NCBI GenBank assembly: GCA_949825065.1
Contig: OX463849.1
Location: 38,531,852-38,595,851, forward strand
Direction: 5' to 3'
From: Odontocerum albicorne
Taxonomy: Eukaryota; Arthropoda; Insecta; Trichoptera; Odontoceridae
DNA: 64,000 nucleotides
The translations under genes and the position numbers were made by a program. The notes below the pieces were generated by a model. The model worked only from the letters and a program-made list of their open reading frames with translations, ran no database searches and was not told the origin of the DNA. Shown here piece after piece: positions 49,066-59,412 of this stretch (positions within the stretch are counted from its first letter, which is position 1; every line of letters starts with the position of its first letter).

Positions 49066-49594
49066 ATGCCTTCTTACGAGCTAATGTTAATGATCAGAAC
49101 TATGCCAAAGGTAATTCATTATTGTTTTAATTGTTTAGAGCAAATAATAATGCCGATCCTTAAACTAATTGAGGTTATGTTTACAGCACGAACTTTTTGG
49201 AACCGTAAAAAGAGTTGCTCAATCAATTTTCGAAAAAAACGGGTTAATAAGATCACTTGAAAATTTAGGACACCGTCCTATCCCTTACACAACGAGTGCT
49301 CATGGAGTTCCCTACAGAGAAGCGACTTATTATTTGATGAAATTCGACAGTGATACTCGATCGGTCATTGAAATTGACGAGCAGTGTAAAAGAGATGTTG
49401 ATATAGTAAGAAGAAAGTTTTATCGAGTGAATGAAACCGTTCCAGAACCTTGTACAATTCATGACGAAATGCAACCTCCAGTTTACAGGCCAGAAGTTCA
49501 AAAATTGATTGATATAGGCAAAAAGCAACCAAAGCGTTTTACTTATATATTCAAATACAACTCTGGTTTGGATTATTATCCTTTCCAAAAGTAG
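49066..49594 (+). CDS. mRpS6: Mitochondrial ribosomal protein S6 (bS6m), two exons
   Basis: Component of the mitochondrial small ribosomal subunit. Exon 1 is 49066-49110 (MPSYELMLMIRTMPK), a 76-bp GT/AG intron follows (49111-49186), and exon 2 is 49187-49594. The product is 150 residues, close to other insect mRpS6. The bS6 fold is recognisable: the first strand (YELMLMIR), a helix with VKRVAQSIFEKNG, LENLGHRPIPY, and the second half with YYLMKFDSDTRSVIEID and RDVDIVRRKF. The C-terminal extension (to LDYYPFQK) is normal for metazoan mitochondrial forms. The phase-0 junction and conserved first residues fix the start. It is divergent from PERK and has no canonical AATAAA before the mariner at 49695. 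Confidence 0.94.
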
Positions 49595-49694
49595 GAAAAG
49601 GTTTTACCTATGTTGTTATAGTTATTTAGCTTTTATTTGAAATATATTATTTTAATCGTTTAATTTGTTTTCTTTCAATTTTAAGTTTTACTTA

Positions 49695-50964
49695 CCAGGT
49701 CTGTAAATATGAAACCGGAATTTGCTCATAGATGGCTCTAGTTGTCAATGTAGTGACTGTCAAACCGCGTCATTGGCGCCTTTTCCCTGTGTTTACATTA
49801 GTCAAAGAGTTTTAACTCACAACAATACAAGTTGAATACAACTTCATATGTTTTCATAGCGTTGAACATGTCTGTTTTTGTGCCTGAAAACTATGATTAT
49901 GAGGACAGCATTGATTTTCTGTTACCATTTGAAGAAAATTGCTGCAGAATCGCATCGAATGCTTGTCGAAGCTTATGGTAAGCATGCTCTTGGTAAATCA
50001 CAGTGCTTTGAGTGGTTTAAAAAAATCAAAATTGGCGATTTTGACGTGAGAAACGAAGAACATGGAAGACCACCGAGAAAGTTTAAAGACGCCGAATTGC
50101 AAGCATTGTTGGATGAGGATGACGCTCAAACGCAACAACAACTCGTGGATCAATTAAATGTGACACGAGAAGCCGTCTCCATATGTTTGAAAGCCATGGG
50201 AAAGATCCAGAAGGTGGGAAAATGGGTTCCACATGAACTGAGTGAAAGACAGCAGAAAAACCACTTGTGAAATGCTGCTTGCCAGGCACAAAAGAAAATC
50301 ATTTTTCCATCGAATTGTGACTGGCGATGAAAAATGGATATATTTCAAGAATCCTAAGCGTAAAAGATCATGGGTAACTCCAAGCAAACCAGTGATATCA
50401 ACTGCAAGGCCAAATCGCTATGGACGGAAGTCAATGCTGTGTGTTTGGTGGGATCAGAAGGGTGTTATCTATTATGAGCTGCCAAAACCTGGCGAAACCG
50501 TTAATACTGAATGCTACCGACAACAAATGATTGATTTGAACCAAGCATTGCGTGAAAAACGACCAGAATATAAAAAACGGCAACACAAAGTGATTTTGCT
50601 TCATTACAATGTACCATCGCACACAGCAAAACCAGTCAAGGAAACGATTGAGGCGTTTAGTTGGCAAATACTTGAGCATGCGGTATACTCACCAGACTTG
50701 ACTCCATCCGATTACTACTTATTTTCAGCGATGGGACACACACTTGCTGAGCAGCGCTTCACTTCTTATGAAAATGGCTCGATGATTGGTTTGCCTCAAA
50801 AGAGCAACAGTTTTTTTGGCGTGGCATCCATAAATTGCCAGAGAGATGGGAAAAATGTGTAGGTAGCGATGGGCAATACTTTGAATAAAATATTTTTTAC
50901 CATTTTCATACAATAAATGTGTATTTTCTATTAAAAAATTCCGGTTTCATATTTACAGACCTGA
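49695..50964 (+). mobile_element. Mos1-like mariner, disabled, 100 bp past mRpS6
   Basis: 1,270 bp with TA flanks (49693-49694, 50965-50966). Termini are CCAGGTCTGTAAATATGAAA and, inward from the right, TCAGGTCTGTAAATATGAAA. A different family from 5223-6510. Confidence 0.92.
49869..50886 (+). pseudogene. Mos1-like mariner transposase pseudogene
   Basis: It begins MSVFVPE, then shifts frame (near 49890) to TALIFCYHLKKIAAESHRML. It continues to KWVPHELSERQ, shifts again near 50255 and reads on with [20 protein letters not shown] (first Asp) and LLHYNVPSHT, where the second catalytic Asp is replaced by Tyr. YSPDLTPSDYYLF keeps the third. A further frame break near 50770 destroys the C-terminus. 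Inactive by several independent lesions. Confidence 0.92.
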
Positions 50965-50966
50965 TA

Positions 50967-51838
50967 TATTGACCAGTATAATAATCATTTTGATATGTTT
51001 GAGAGGTGATTTTGATGATCCAATATTCATTAAATTTTAAGTAACAATTTGGCCCGCATATTACCCCGGTACATACTCTTTTTTACTGTCAATATAACCT
51101 ATAAGTGTTCATGCTATTATTTGAAACTTGAATCATGGAACATGGATGTGCGTTTGTTTTTTTTTATGTATTGGAGTGGATTAATTATGCGAGTATATGT
51201 GCATATTTTTGTTATTATTTCCATAGATTGATTTTTCCTATTTTTTGTATGTTAGGGTATTTGATTACCTGAGCCTCGACCTGTCTCAAGTTTGTATTTT
51301 GTGTGGTAGGTGGTATGCATGTGCATACTGCTTTTTGATATTTTTTGTATATGATTTGTATAAATGTTTATAATTTTTGTGACAAGTTGTATTTATATTC
51401 ATGCACACTCAAAATTCTAATTTGAGTATTTCTCTTGTAACCCTTTTTAATAGTCAGTAAAGGACCGTACATTGTAATAAAATTAATTCTATACTTTTAG
51501 ATAAAGTAATTCTTTACTTTTAGAAAAAGGTGTTGCGAGGATCATTGTATTCAGCAAACCTAACAAGTCTATCTCCTCTACCATTATTTGGTTTTTTTAT
51601 TTTCTTATTGTAGTCATTCATAATGATTTTAAATAATGACTTACTTTCGTAAAGATTTTGGAGTTTCTCATACAAACCTTCTAAAACTTATTTGGATAAT
51701 ATCGTGTTACAATTGAAACGTGATAACTCTACCCTCAGTCTGTCAACTAAAATCGATATAAGACACGTTTCGTTATATTTTAAAATGTTAAAAATGTGAT
51801 ATTGCATGATTATAAACTTTTTGTCAAAAGAAAAGTCT
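50967..51838. other. Intergenic AT-rich DNA
   Basis: No coding or repeat structure recognised. Confidence 0.45.
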
Positions 51839-51839
51839 G

Positions 51840-52005
51840 ACAAATTAAACGACGTTTAGATGTTGTGTACCAAGAATCTTCTCTGTCATATTTCACAGTG
51901 AAAGATTGAGCCAGACAGTTTCACTTAGGCAGAGAATCTATTAAAGATGCTCATCGTCAAGGGCGGCCAGCAGAAGCAGCCACTCCTGAAACCTCAGAAT
52001 TTTTG
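51840..52005 (+). repeat. Mariner-type transposase N-terminal remnant
   Basis: With stops, the translation reads LDVVYQESSLSYFTVKD, then RQFHLGRESIKDAHRQGRPA and EAATPETSEF, the helix-turn-helix and GRP linker of mariner-type transposases. No ends were found. Confidence 0.5.
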
Positions 52006-52114
52006 TTTAATTTTATCACCTTTTTTTGTATCCTTGGGCTAGAAATTTTTGGCCATAACGTATACCATTAAATCAAGTTTCATACACCAAATTCACCACT
52101 ACTTTGTACTAGTT

Positions 52115-52495
52115 ATGGGTCTCTGCAGCCATATTGAAAAGACATGATTGTGAGGTGCATTACCATGTGGAAATGCACTGGACTTCCATATGTAAGTTCG
52201 CCGGTTCAAACCCCGCGCTGTGCTACTCCCCTTGAATGACACATTTTTTCCACCTAGTATTCGGGGGGTATAAGGATACATATGACTTTGGTTAAATCTA
52301 TTCTTCAAAAGAAAAGGAATATGCCGGTGTGCTCAGATTGTCTCACTTTGGTGTGCTATCGGATCCAGTACCGTGGTGTGGCCGGTCACTCAAAAAAAAA
52401 AACAAATTTCACGGAACAGCTTTGTTTTCCAACTGAAATGGTGAGTGGATCCTCAACTACGGGGCCCAGCAATGACGATGACTATAAGATTAATT
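52115..52495 (+). repeat. tRNA-derived SINE with LINE-like 3' tail, copy 1
   Basis: The head (about 52150-52235) has tRNA-like text: GAAATGCACTGGACTTCCAT as anticodon arm region and GCCGGTTCAAACCCCGCGC as T-arm/B box. The body (CGGTGTGCTCAGATTGTCTC) matches 20300-20370 on the minus strand. The tail ACGGGGCCCAGCAATGACGA resembles the LINE tail near 16050. The head-body-tail order is that of a SINE borrowing a LINE 3' end. Confidence 0.6.
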
Positions 52496-52744
52496 AATCC
52501 TTCAACTAAAATTAAACTTCAATGAGTTTACATTTCTATTTATAAATTCTTGTTATTCCTGTAAAAACTTGGAATTTCTACTCAATAGGTAAATGTTATC
52601 CAAAACTAGTGTTGTCAAAGATACTTTGAAAAGTGACACTATTACAGTTACTTGACAAAATAAAATAACACGCCACTTAACTTGACTAAGTAAACATCTC
52701 TACTTTTAGGACGAAGATAACTATTTTTAGAATGTTACTGTCAA

Positions 52745-52812
52745 AAACAAATAAACAATATGATTTTATTTTCTTCTATAGAAGAAAATAAAATCATATT
52801 GTTTATTTGTTT
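52745..52812. repeat. Perfect 68-bp palindrome without spacer
   Basis: AAACAAATAAACAATATGAT and the next 14 bases are followed directly by their exact complement, centred at 52778/52779 in CTTCTATAGAAG. Arms are 34 bp with no mismatch. Confidence 0.85.
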
Positions 52813-52959
52813 GTTTATTTATTTGTTTATTTGCCGTGGAATTGTTTATAAACAAGGAGTCCTGACAGAAAATTTCTTCTTCCTCTTGGTTTAGGTCATA
52901 TGACCTGTTTGTGACGGTGGGCTGTCCTGGGATCTCCTGCGGATAGGGTTTTCAGTCTT

Positions 52960-53530
52960 ATTTATTTATTTAACACTTTTATTGCAATACAATCTGGCGG
53001 GCTTATTGCCAGGCGGCAATCTCTTCCAACCAACCAGACAAAAGTAAATGAAGCAAGTTACATGGTCCCCATGAAATCCATAAACACATACGTGAGCACA
53101 TGCCCATGAACCCCACAAAGACGGACAATCGCCCGAACATTATTTTTCATATCAAGTGAGATATCATCAATCAAAAGGAAAGGAAGGGATGGTGGAGAGG
53201 AAAGGAAAAGAAAAATCAGGAATGAAACACATTATTTTAATGACTAGAAATTAAGAGTTTTTTCAGTCGCTTCTTAAAGCATGCCAAGGACAGAACGATA
53301 TTGGTTTGTAACTGATTCCAGAGTCTCACTGCATGGACAGTAAAGGACAGAGTCTTAGCGATTCTTGCCAGTCTTATATCCTCCATGCGGTCCACATGAT
53401 CCCTCCAGAAGCACCTTCTGTTTCTTCCCCACCTCACTATGTCTTTAAACACCACAGACAGACCTTATTCTCATTTCTGATCCGGTCTCTAAGAGTTCTG
53501 CCTGCCATGGATAGAAAATTTCAAGTTTGA
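52960..53530 (-). repeat. Composite LINE 3' fragment, minus strand
   Basis: The minus strand reads DIVRWGRNRRCFWRDHVDRM, then FTVHAVRLWNQLQTNIV and FKKRLKKLL. Its 3' tail (TTGCCGCCTGGCAATAAGCC ... TTGCAATAAAAGTG) recurs at 57925-57998. It appears chimeric: the first segment resembles the LINE at 55.7 kb. Confidence 0.6.
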
Positions 53531-53829
53531 AAATTAGGACCAATTGAACCAGTATCTTTCTTCTCTTAATTTACACTACATAACCAAGAATGATAATTTT
53601 AGCAAGGAATCATCTGTCTAATTGTTTGATATTTATATAGATTTATATGTGAAGGAACTACAGAGGTTAACTCTTACAGGCTTAGTTGCCACGTTACGTA
53701 CCACCTTTTTTTGACGCAGTACTGCACAATGGTATACACAATGTACCATTTATTAAACCTCTCTATTGCTACACGAACGCTCAGATTATGTGCCACTTCG
53801 TATAATATAATACTTATGACTCATATCTG

Positions 53830-55850
53830 CACAGCAGCAGGTCTGGACCTGTTCAAATTCATCTCTTCTAATGATGTTCCAACACCAACCGGAGTAAGAC
53901 AAGGAGAAAGTTTAAGCCCATTTCTGTTTGACTTGGTTATGGATAAAATTATAGAAGAAGTTGCCGACCTTAACCTGGGATACAAGATGGGCGACAATAT
54001 GCTAAACATCATATGCTATGCTGATGATGCCACCATCATAGCCGAATCAGAGGAGGATCTGCAACAAATGCTACATCGATTCCACACTGCTTCCAAAAAA
54101 TACAATATGTCTATCTCCATCAACAAGACTAAAATGCATGACTCTAGCCAGAGAGCAAGTTGGATGCAGTGTGGCGATCAACGACACACCAATCGAACAA
54201 GTAACAAAATTTAAATACTTGGGTGCTAGCATAATGTGCAATAATGACCTCTACGGCGAAGTGCTTGAACAATCACAAAAAGCCGCAGCTATTTCCAGAT
54301 GTTTAAAAAACACTATCTGGAAAAACAAATATATGAACATCCAAAGCAAGGTGAGGATATACAAGACCTGTGTCCGCCCCATAATACTGTAGTTGTGTTT
54401 CTTTGGAAAGGGTTGATAGTATAAAGTACCTCGGAGTTTATGTTGATCAGTTCCTTCGTTGGGAGGTCCATATTAACACTGAGCACAAAAATAAAAAAAC
54501 TAGGATACATATTCCGTATGATTCGAAATGTGCTCAGTAAAAATATTCTTAAAAGTATATACTTCACCTTATGTCAGTCAGCACTTTCCTACGGTATATC
54601 AGTTTGGGGGAGATGCACCTTAACCCAAAAGCACATATTGCAGGTTTCTCAAAAATTGATTGTGAAAATAATTAATAAACTTCCTGCCCAGTATCCCACT
54701 GCGGAGCTTTTCAGAGAGTTTCGGGTCCTGAACATAGCCAATTTGCATCTCAAATCCATTCTCTGGCACTATCGAGAGGAAGGGAAGATGCAGACTCAGC
54801 AGACATGACACGCATGGCAACTAATGAAATGTTCACCATCCCTAGAGTTAAAATCTCTTTTGCCCAAAGGCAATATGCTTATTTGGCTCCCATGACGTAC
54901 AATGGCGTGCCGAATTCAATAAAGATAAAGGAAGGAAAACCATTTAGACAGTCGATCGGAGCGTGGTTGTTATTGCGACAGGATTTTGAGTACTTGGGCT
55001 TTTAGGATGAATGACCTGTGGAAAAGATTTGTGTGGACTCTTGAGTGTGGGTTTCTTGTTGTTTTGATTTTTGTTTTGTATTTGTGTTTCTGTATATTTT
55101 TGTGTTAATTTTTATTCTTATGATTATGTGCGGTATATTATGGGATGAACAAGTTTGGTCTTTCTGGAGTAATGATGTGTAAAGAGTTTGATTCCGCATG
55201 ATGTTTCCAGTTGTAATTGAGTGTCACTGTCAGGTTGATGAGAATGTGCAACGGGGTTTTGTTTTTGTGTAATCAAAAATCGGAAAGAAGTTTCAATTTA
55301 TTTTTTCATGCTAAATATCCTCAGTGAGATACAGGCAAAAGCCTAGTTTACTGGGGATACGACAAATGAAAGGCGACAAACCCAGATCCATTAAAATAAT
55401 GTATGTCTAAATTAAATTACCTGTTGTTTTTTCGCAAATTATGTATATTTCTTGTCATGTGTAATAATAAATAAATAAATTAATAAAATAAATAATGACA
55501 TACAGCATCGAGTCCAGAGCCGACACTGTCAGAACCAAAAATCTCCTTCGAACCAGCGAAATGAAGGTACTCAGGAGTATCCCTGGCTAAACCCTTCGTG
55601 ATATAAATAAACACAGAAATCCGAAAGACGTGCGAAGTTGAAGATATTGTCAGATGGGGACGACAGAGAAGAAGGTTCTGGAATGAACACGTATCCAGAA
55701 TGGCGGAACCAAGAGCCGTAAGAATGGCCAGGGACAGTATCCCCCAAGCATGCAGACCTTCAGGACGACCTCCCAAAAGATGGAGACAGCTGGCAGTCGA
55801 CGTCACAAGAGGCAAACAATGATGCAGGACCATAACAAGTCAACAGGCCT
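53830..55850 (+). repeat. RTE-like LINE fragment split by a younger LINE
   Basis: The first part (53830-54389) has PTGVRQGESLSPFLFDLVMD and IICYADDATIIAESEEDLQQ with an intact YADD, then after a frame shift FKYLGASIMCNNDLYGEVLE. The second part (55498-55850) continues with SIESRADTVRTKNLLRTSEM and, in another frame, EDIVRWGRQRRRFWNEHVSR. The frame crosses the junction (RPIIL joined to TYSIESR) once the insert 54390-55497 is removed. Confidence 0.75.
54390..55497 (+). mobile_element. 5'-truncated LINE (jockey/CR1-like), nested
   Basis: It encodes the polymerase C-terminal half across two frame breaks: IKYLGVYVDQFLRWEVHIN, TLCQSALSYGISVWGRCTLT, VSQKLIVKIINKLPAQYPTA and, to its stop at about 55005, SFAQRQYAYLAPMTYNGVPN. 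The 3' end is an A-rich TAAA/AATA repeat tail (about 55460-55497), typical of this LINE class. No clear target duplication. Confidence 0.78.
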
Positions 55851-55989
55851 AAAATAAGAAGAAGACCTCACCAGGAGTTCCCTGACCAACCGAGGAAGTG
55901 GAAAAATGTTAATTAATAATTTGTATGTATTATTTTTCAAACACATTAAAAAAAATTATGAAAAACTTGACTATTTATTTTTTGTACAA

Positions 55990-56410
55990 CTTGAGTAAAA
56001 ATAAGTGAAGTTTGCCTGTGCCTGTAAGAGTTAATGGGTGGCATACAAATGTCAAATGGGAATGTGTGCGGATTGCTGCATGCTAATGACATGATAGTGT
56101 TAACGGAGAATGAGGATAAATTACAGAGATCTTAATTTATGGTGGTGGTAATCCAAAGTTATGGGGATAGAAAAATGTTAAAGAAAAAGTAAATGCAATA
56201 TATGGGTGAGCAATGAAAGATTAGAGCAAGTTGAAGAATTTTGCTATCTCGGATGATAGAAGAGCTATGAGGGATATTAAATGGCATATAGCGATAGGAA
56301 ACAAAATCATTGGGGCATTTAAACATATATTCAAACTGGACAGTATCAAAACCTATAAAAGTCTACAATAGTATTTTAGTGCCAACTTTGATGTATGGGA
56401 GTGAAACTTC
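55990..56410 (+). repeat. LINE reverse-transcriptase fragment
   Basis: The translation has VCGLLHANDMIVLTENEDKL (decayed catalytic block, AND instead of ADD) and ends PTLMYGSETS. It retains the order but not the frame of a polymerase. Confidence 0.5.
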
Positions 56411-57020
56411 AGGGATAATTGGTATTCTACTAGATCTTAGAATTTTTAATAAACGAACTTTTACTGTATGTGTATAAAATTGAAACTATAGCGGATTGCC
56501 CCTCCTGTTTATCGAGTCGGCGATATTCGATATAGTCGAGGTACGTATTCAGTTTTCGTGCGGGGTCACCAATGTAGCGATGGTCGTTATCAATGTAGCA
56601 TGTGTCCTATTAGGACGTGCTGATGATTTTGATATCGACATCGCCAAGTCGCAGATACTATAAATAGTAAACATTGTTGTTGTTCATAGCGTGTGACAAT
56701 CCATGAATACTTCATCGGTCATTGACCCTGTATGTTTACTATCTTAACAATAATTAATTTAATTTAATTGTGTTTAACAATTCACTTATTTATTTTGACA
56801 ATTATTTATTTATTTAGGTAGGTATCCTACAAAACCAACCATGTGAATAATAATAACTTTGCTTTGGATGTCAATTTTGGTCAATATCAGGCATGAAGCG
56901 CCAATCATTCAATAGTTTCAAAAATGGGAATTCCTTGCTTTTCCAATGAACTTCAGAATATTCCACCGATACGTTTATAATTTCTGAAATGAAAATACAA
57001 AGTCAAACTCATTGATAACC
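56411..57020. other. Unassigned stretch
   Basis: A more GC-rich block at 56490-56660 (CGAGTCGGCGATATTCGATA and neighbours) stands out, but no coding frame or terminal repeats were found. Confidence 0.35.
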
Positions 57021-57250
57021 CGACAGCATGCCAGGATTTGATCTCCACAAAAAGTTATGGGTGAAATTAAACCAAGTACGGACTAGATATGGCAGGTGTT
57101 CACCCATTGCTACTTATGGCGCTCCACATCAGATCATGTTGTCGATAAGTGTTAGTTAAGGACCTTCATTGGTGGTATTGTGGAGTTTCATCTGGCAACG
57201 CCGGTTGATAACCAATGGCTAAAAGACCTGGATATGAATATAAGTCTTGT
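57020..57250 (+). repeat. LINE polymerase C-terminal fragment (R1/jockey-like)
   Basis: LPGFDLHKKLWVKLNQVRTR and GAPHQIMLSI, the conserved 'LPGF...W..LNR.RTG.G.C' plus 'C..PHQTM.HI' tail, lie in near-continuous frames. Confidence 0.65.
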
Positions 57251-57924
57251 CATATGAACAAACAATCATTTTCTACCTGTTCCAATACTGAACATAGGCA
57301 TTTTATTCTCGCTACAACCACAGCATTATCAATCCACTTGGCATAGTCTGTCTGGTTTTAATTATGTACAAACAAATTCAAAGATTGCAGTTGCAATATC
57401 GTACTGATAATGTAGATTATAAAAGAGGTGGAATGTTTTATCATCATTTCCATGTCCAACATTTTTATCTGAGGCTAACATCTTTAGTCCTTGCTTTTTA
57501 GTGTTTGGAATAGTCAGGATTTTTTAAATAAAAGATTAAAATGTGTATTTTTAAACAATGCGAAAAAATGTGCATTTTAATACTTCTCCCACAAAAGTAT
57601 GGAGACTGCTTTGGTGTCACAAACATTGAATGCCGATGAACCTGTTGTGCGTAGCCCTTTCATTGTTATTGTACATGTTCAGGCGCTGATGTAGCTGTGA
57701 TGTGATTTGTTTTACCGTGTTAGAATTTTCAAAGTAAATTTACTTAAGCTATTCAAGTATTGCTGAAGCTGTGTCACATTATATTTATAGTTTATTTCTT
57801 ATCGACAATAGTGGATTTTTTGCTATTGCAATAGTTATATTATTATTGAGTAATATTTAATAAATTGATAATCTTTATTTGGTCTATGTTTATTTTCTTC
57901 AGTAATATTTAATTAGTAATATCT

Positions 57925-57998
57925 GATTGGTTGGAAGAGATTGCCGCCTGGCAATAAACCCGCTAGATTGTATTGCAATAAAAGTGTTAAATAAATAA
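57925..57998 (+). repeat. Short LINE 3' tail (74 bp)
   Basis: Nearly identical, as reverse complement, to 52972-53040: TTGGAAGAGATTGCCGCCTG and TTGCAATAAAAGTGTTAAAT. It is probably an extremely 5'-truncated insertion. Confidence 0.65.
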
Positions 57999-59412
57999 TA
58001 TTTCAATTGAATAGTTTTTATACAGTTGTCAAATGTCATAAAACCTTAATCAGAAGGTTTAATTAATTATTCAAATCATGATGGCATTTCAGTTAACATT
58101 TTGTATATTTGAAAATGTTAAGAGAAATGAATGGCATTTACAGCTTTAGAAATCCCTTTTTGGAAAGTCTTATCAAAATTTTGATTGAATATAAACACTA
58201 AACTCCACCTATAGCCAAATGTGAACTATCACAAATAGGGAAGATTTACAAAGATTTCTTTGTATTTCATCTTCTCTTGGTAAGTTTTCTGTAATTTTCT
58301 TACTAAATATATTTTTCTAAACATAAACAGATGCGGGGAAGTTCCTAATCTAATGGTCGCAGTCACCATCTTCCTATCGTTACAATCGACTTATTTTAAA
58401 AAATTCCATTATTATTTTTGTCCCTTTAATCTGCAATTTACTTAAAAATTGGCAAATTTATTTTCCATATTTTAATGTATCAAATTTGTTTCTCCATTGG
58501 CATTCTCAAAATTGACATGCTATTTCAATATTTTTTTAAATATGACATGAAAACTTCCCCTTTCGATATTTAAAAAAAATTACATCAAAACTACACTTTC
58601 AATATTTAAAAAAACCCTAATCATTTTTGACAACTATGTTATATATCTTTTTTTTCATAAATTTATGAAATTTTCGTTTTTGAAGAAAAAAAAACACTCC
58701 TCCATTTACACTTCCAATATCCCTTAAAAACGTAATTTAGAGGTTCATTGAATATTTAAGCACTTGCGGTATACTGTCCGGAAGAGTTAAAATAAATAAA
58801 AAACAATGAATATTAAATATTATATTTATAAGACTGAATGCAGAAGAGGAATGTAAGGAAATCTGCAGAAATCATTACAATTTAGCAAATACGTTTAACA
58901 AAAATACTATGTTAAACAAACAACTTTACAACAATCTTACTCTAAGTGTATCTAAAAATTGGTTTTTGAAAAACTTTTGGTCTCGGAAAGTAGTTCACAG
59001 TAATTTTAGCACCAAAATTTTATTTGTCTTCATATATTTTTTTGATAACCAACTTAAAGTAATAAATATATAAATTATTCTGAGGAAGAATAATAATAAA
59101 AAAATTATAACTTTATACAAAATAATTACTGTTAATTTAGGCTTAACATCTAAATTATTGACATGGAATGCATTCTGTAATGCAATTGGCACAGAGTTCT
59201 GCTATAATATCTTTGCTTTGGAGTAATTATTACTACAAATATAATCAAATATGTTTGAAAAATTGACAAAAGTTAAAAAAAAACAGCAATTCTTGCTCTC
59301 TATGAATAAACTAGTTTCAAAATATTTTGATGCCAATGACATAAAAATTGAACATCTGTTATACAATTTTTTTTTAAAGGTATGAATGTCGACAAATCAA
59401 CGTTTTGGAAGT
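57999..59412. other. AT-rich DNA, including the probable Mp20 3' UTR
   Basis: No coding sequence. The nearest minus-strand AATAAA past the Mp20 stop is at about 59019-59024. Otherwise unassigned. Confidence 0.4.

Noticed and set aside
52150..52235. tRNA gene
   Set aside because: The T-arm is good, but the acceptor stem does not pair and the sequence continues into a repeat body; better explained as a SINE head.
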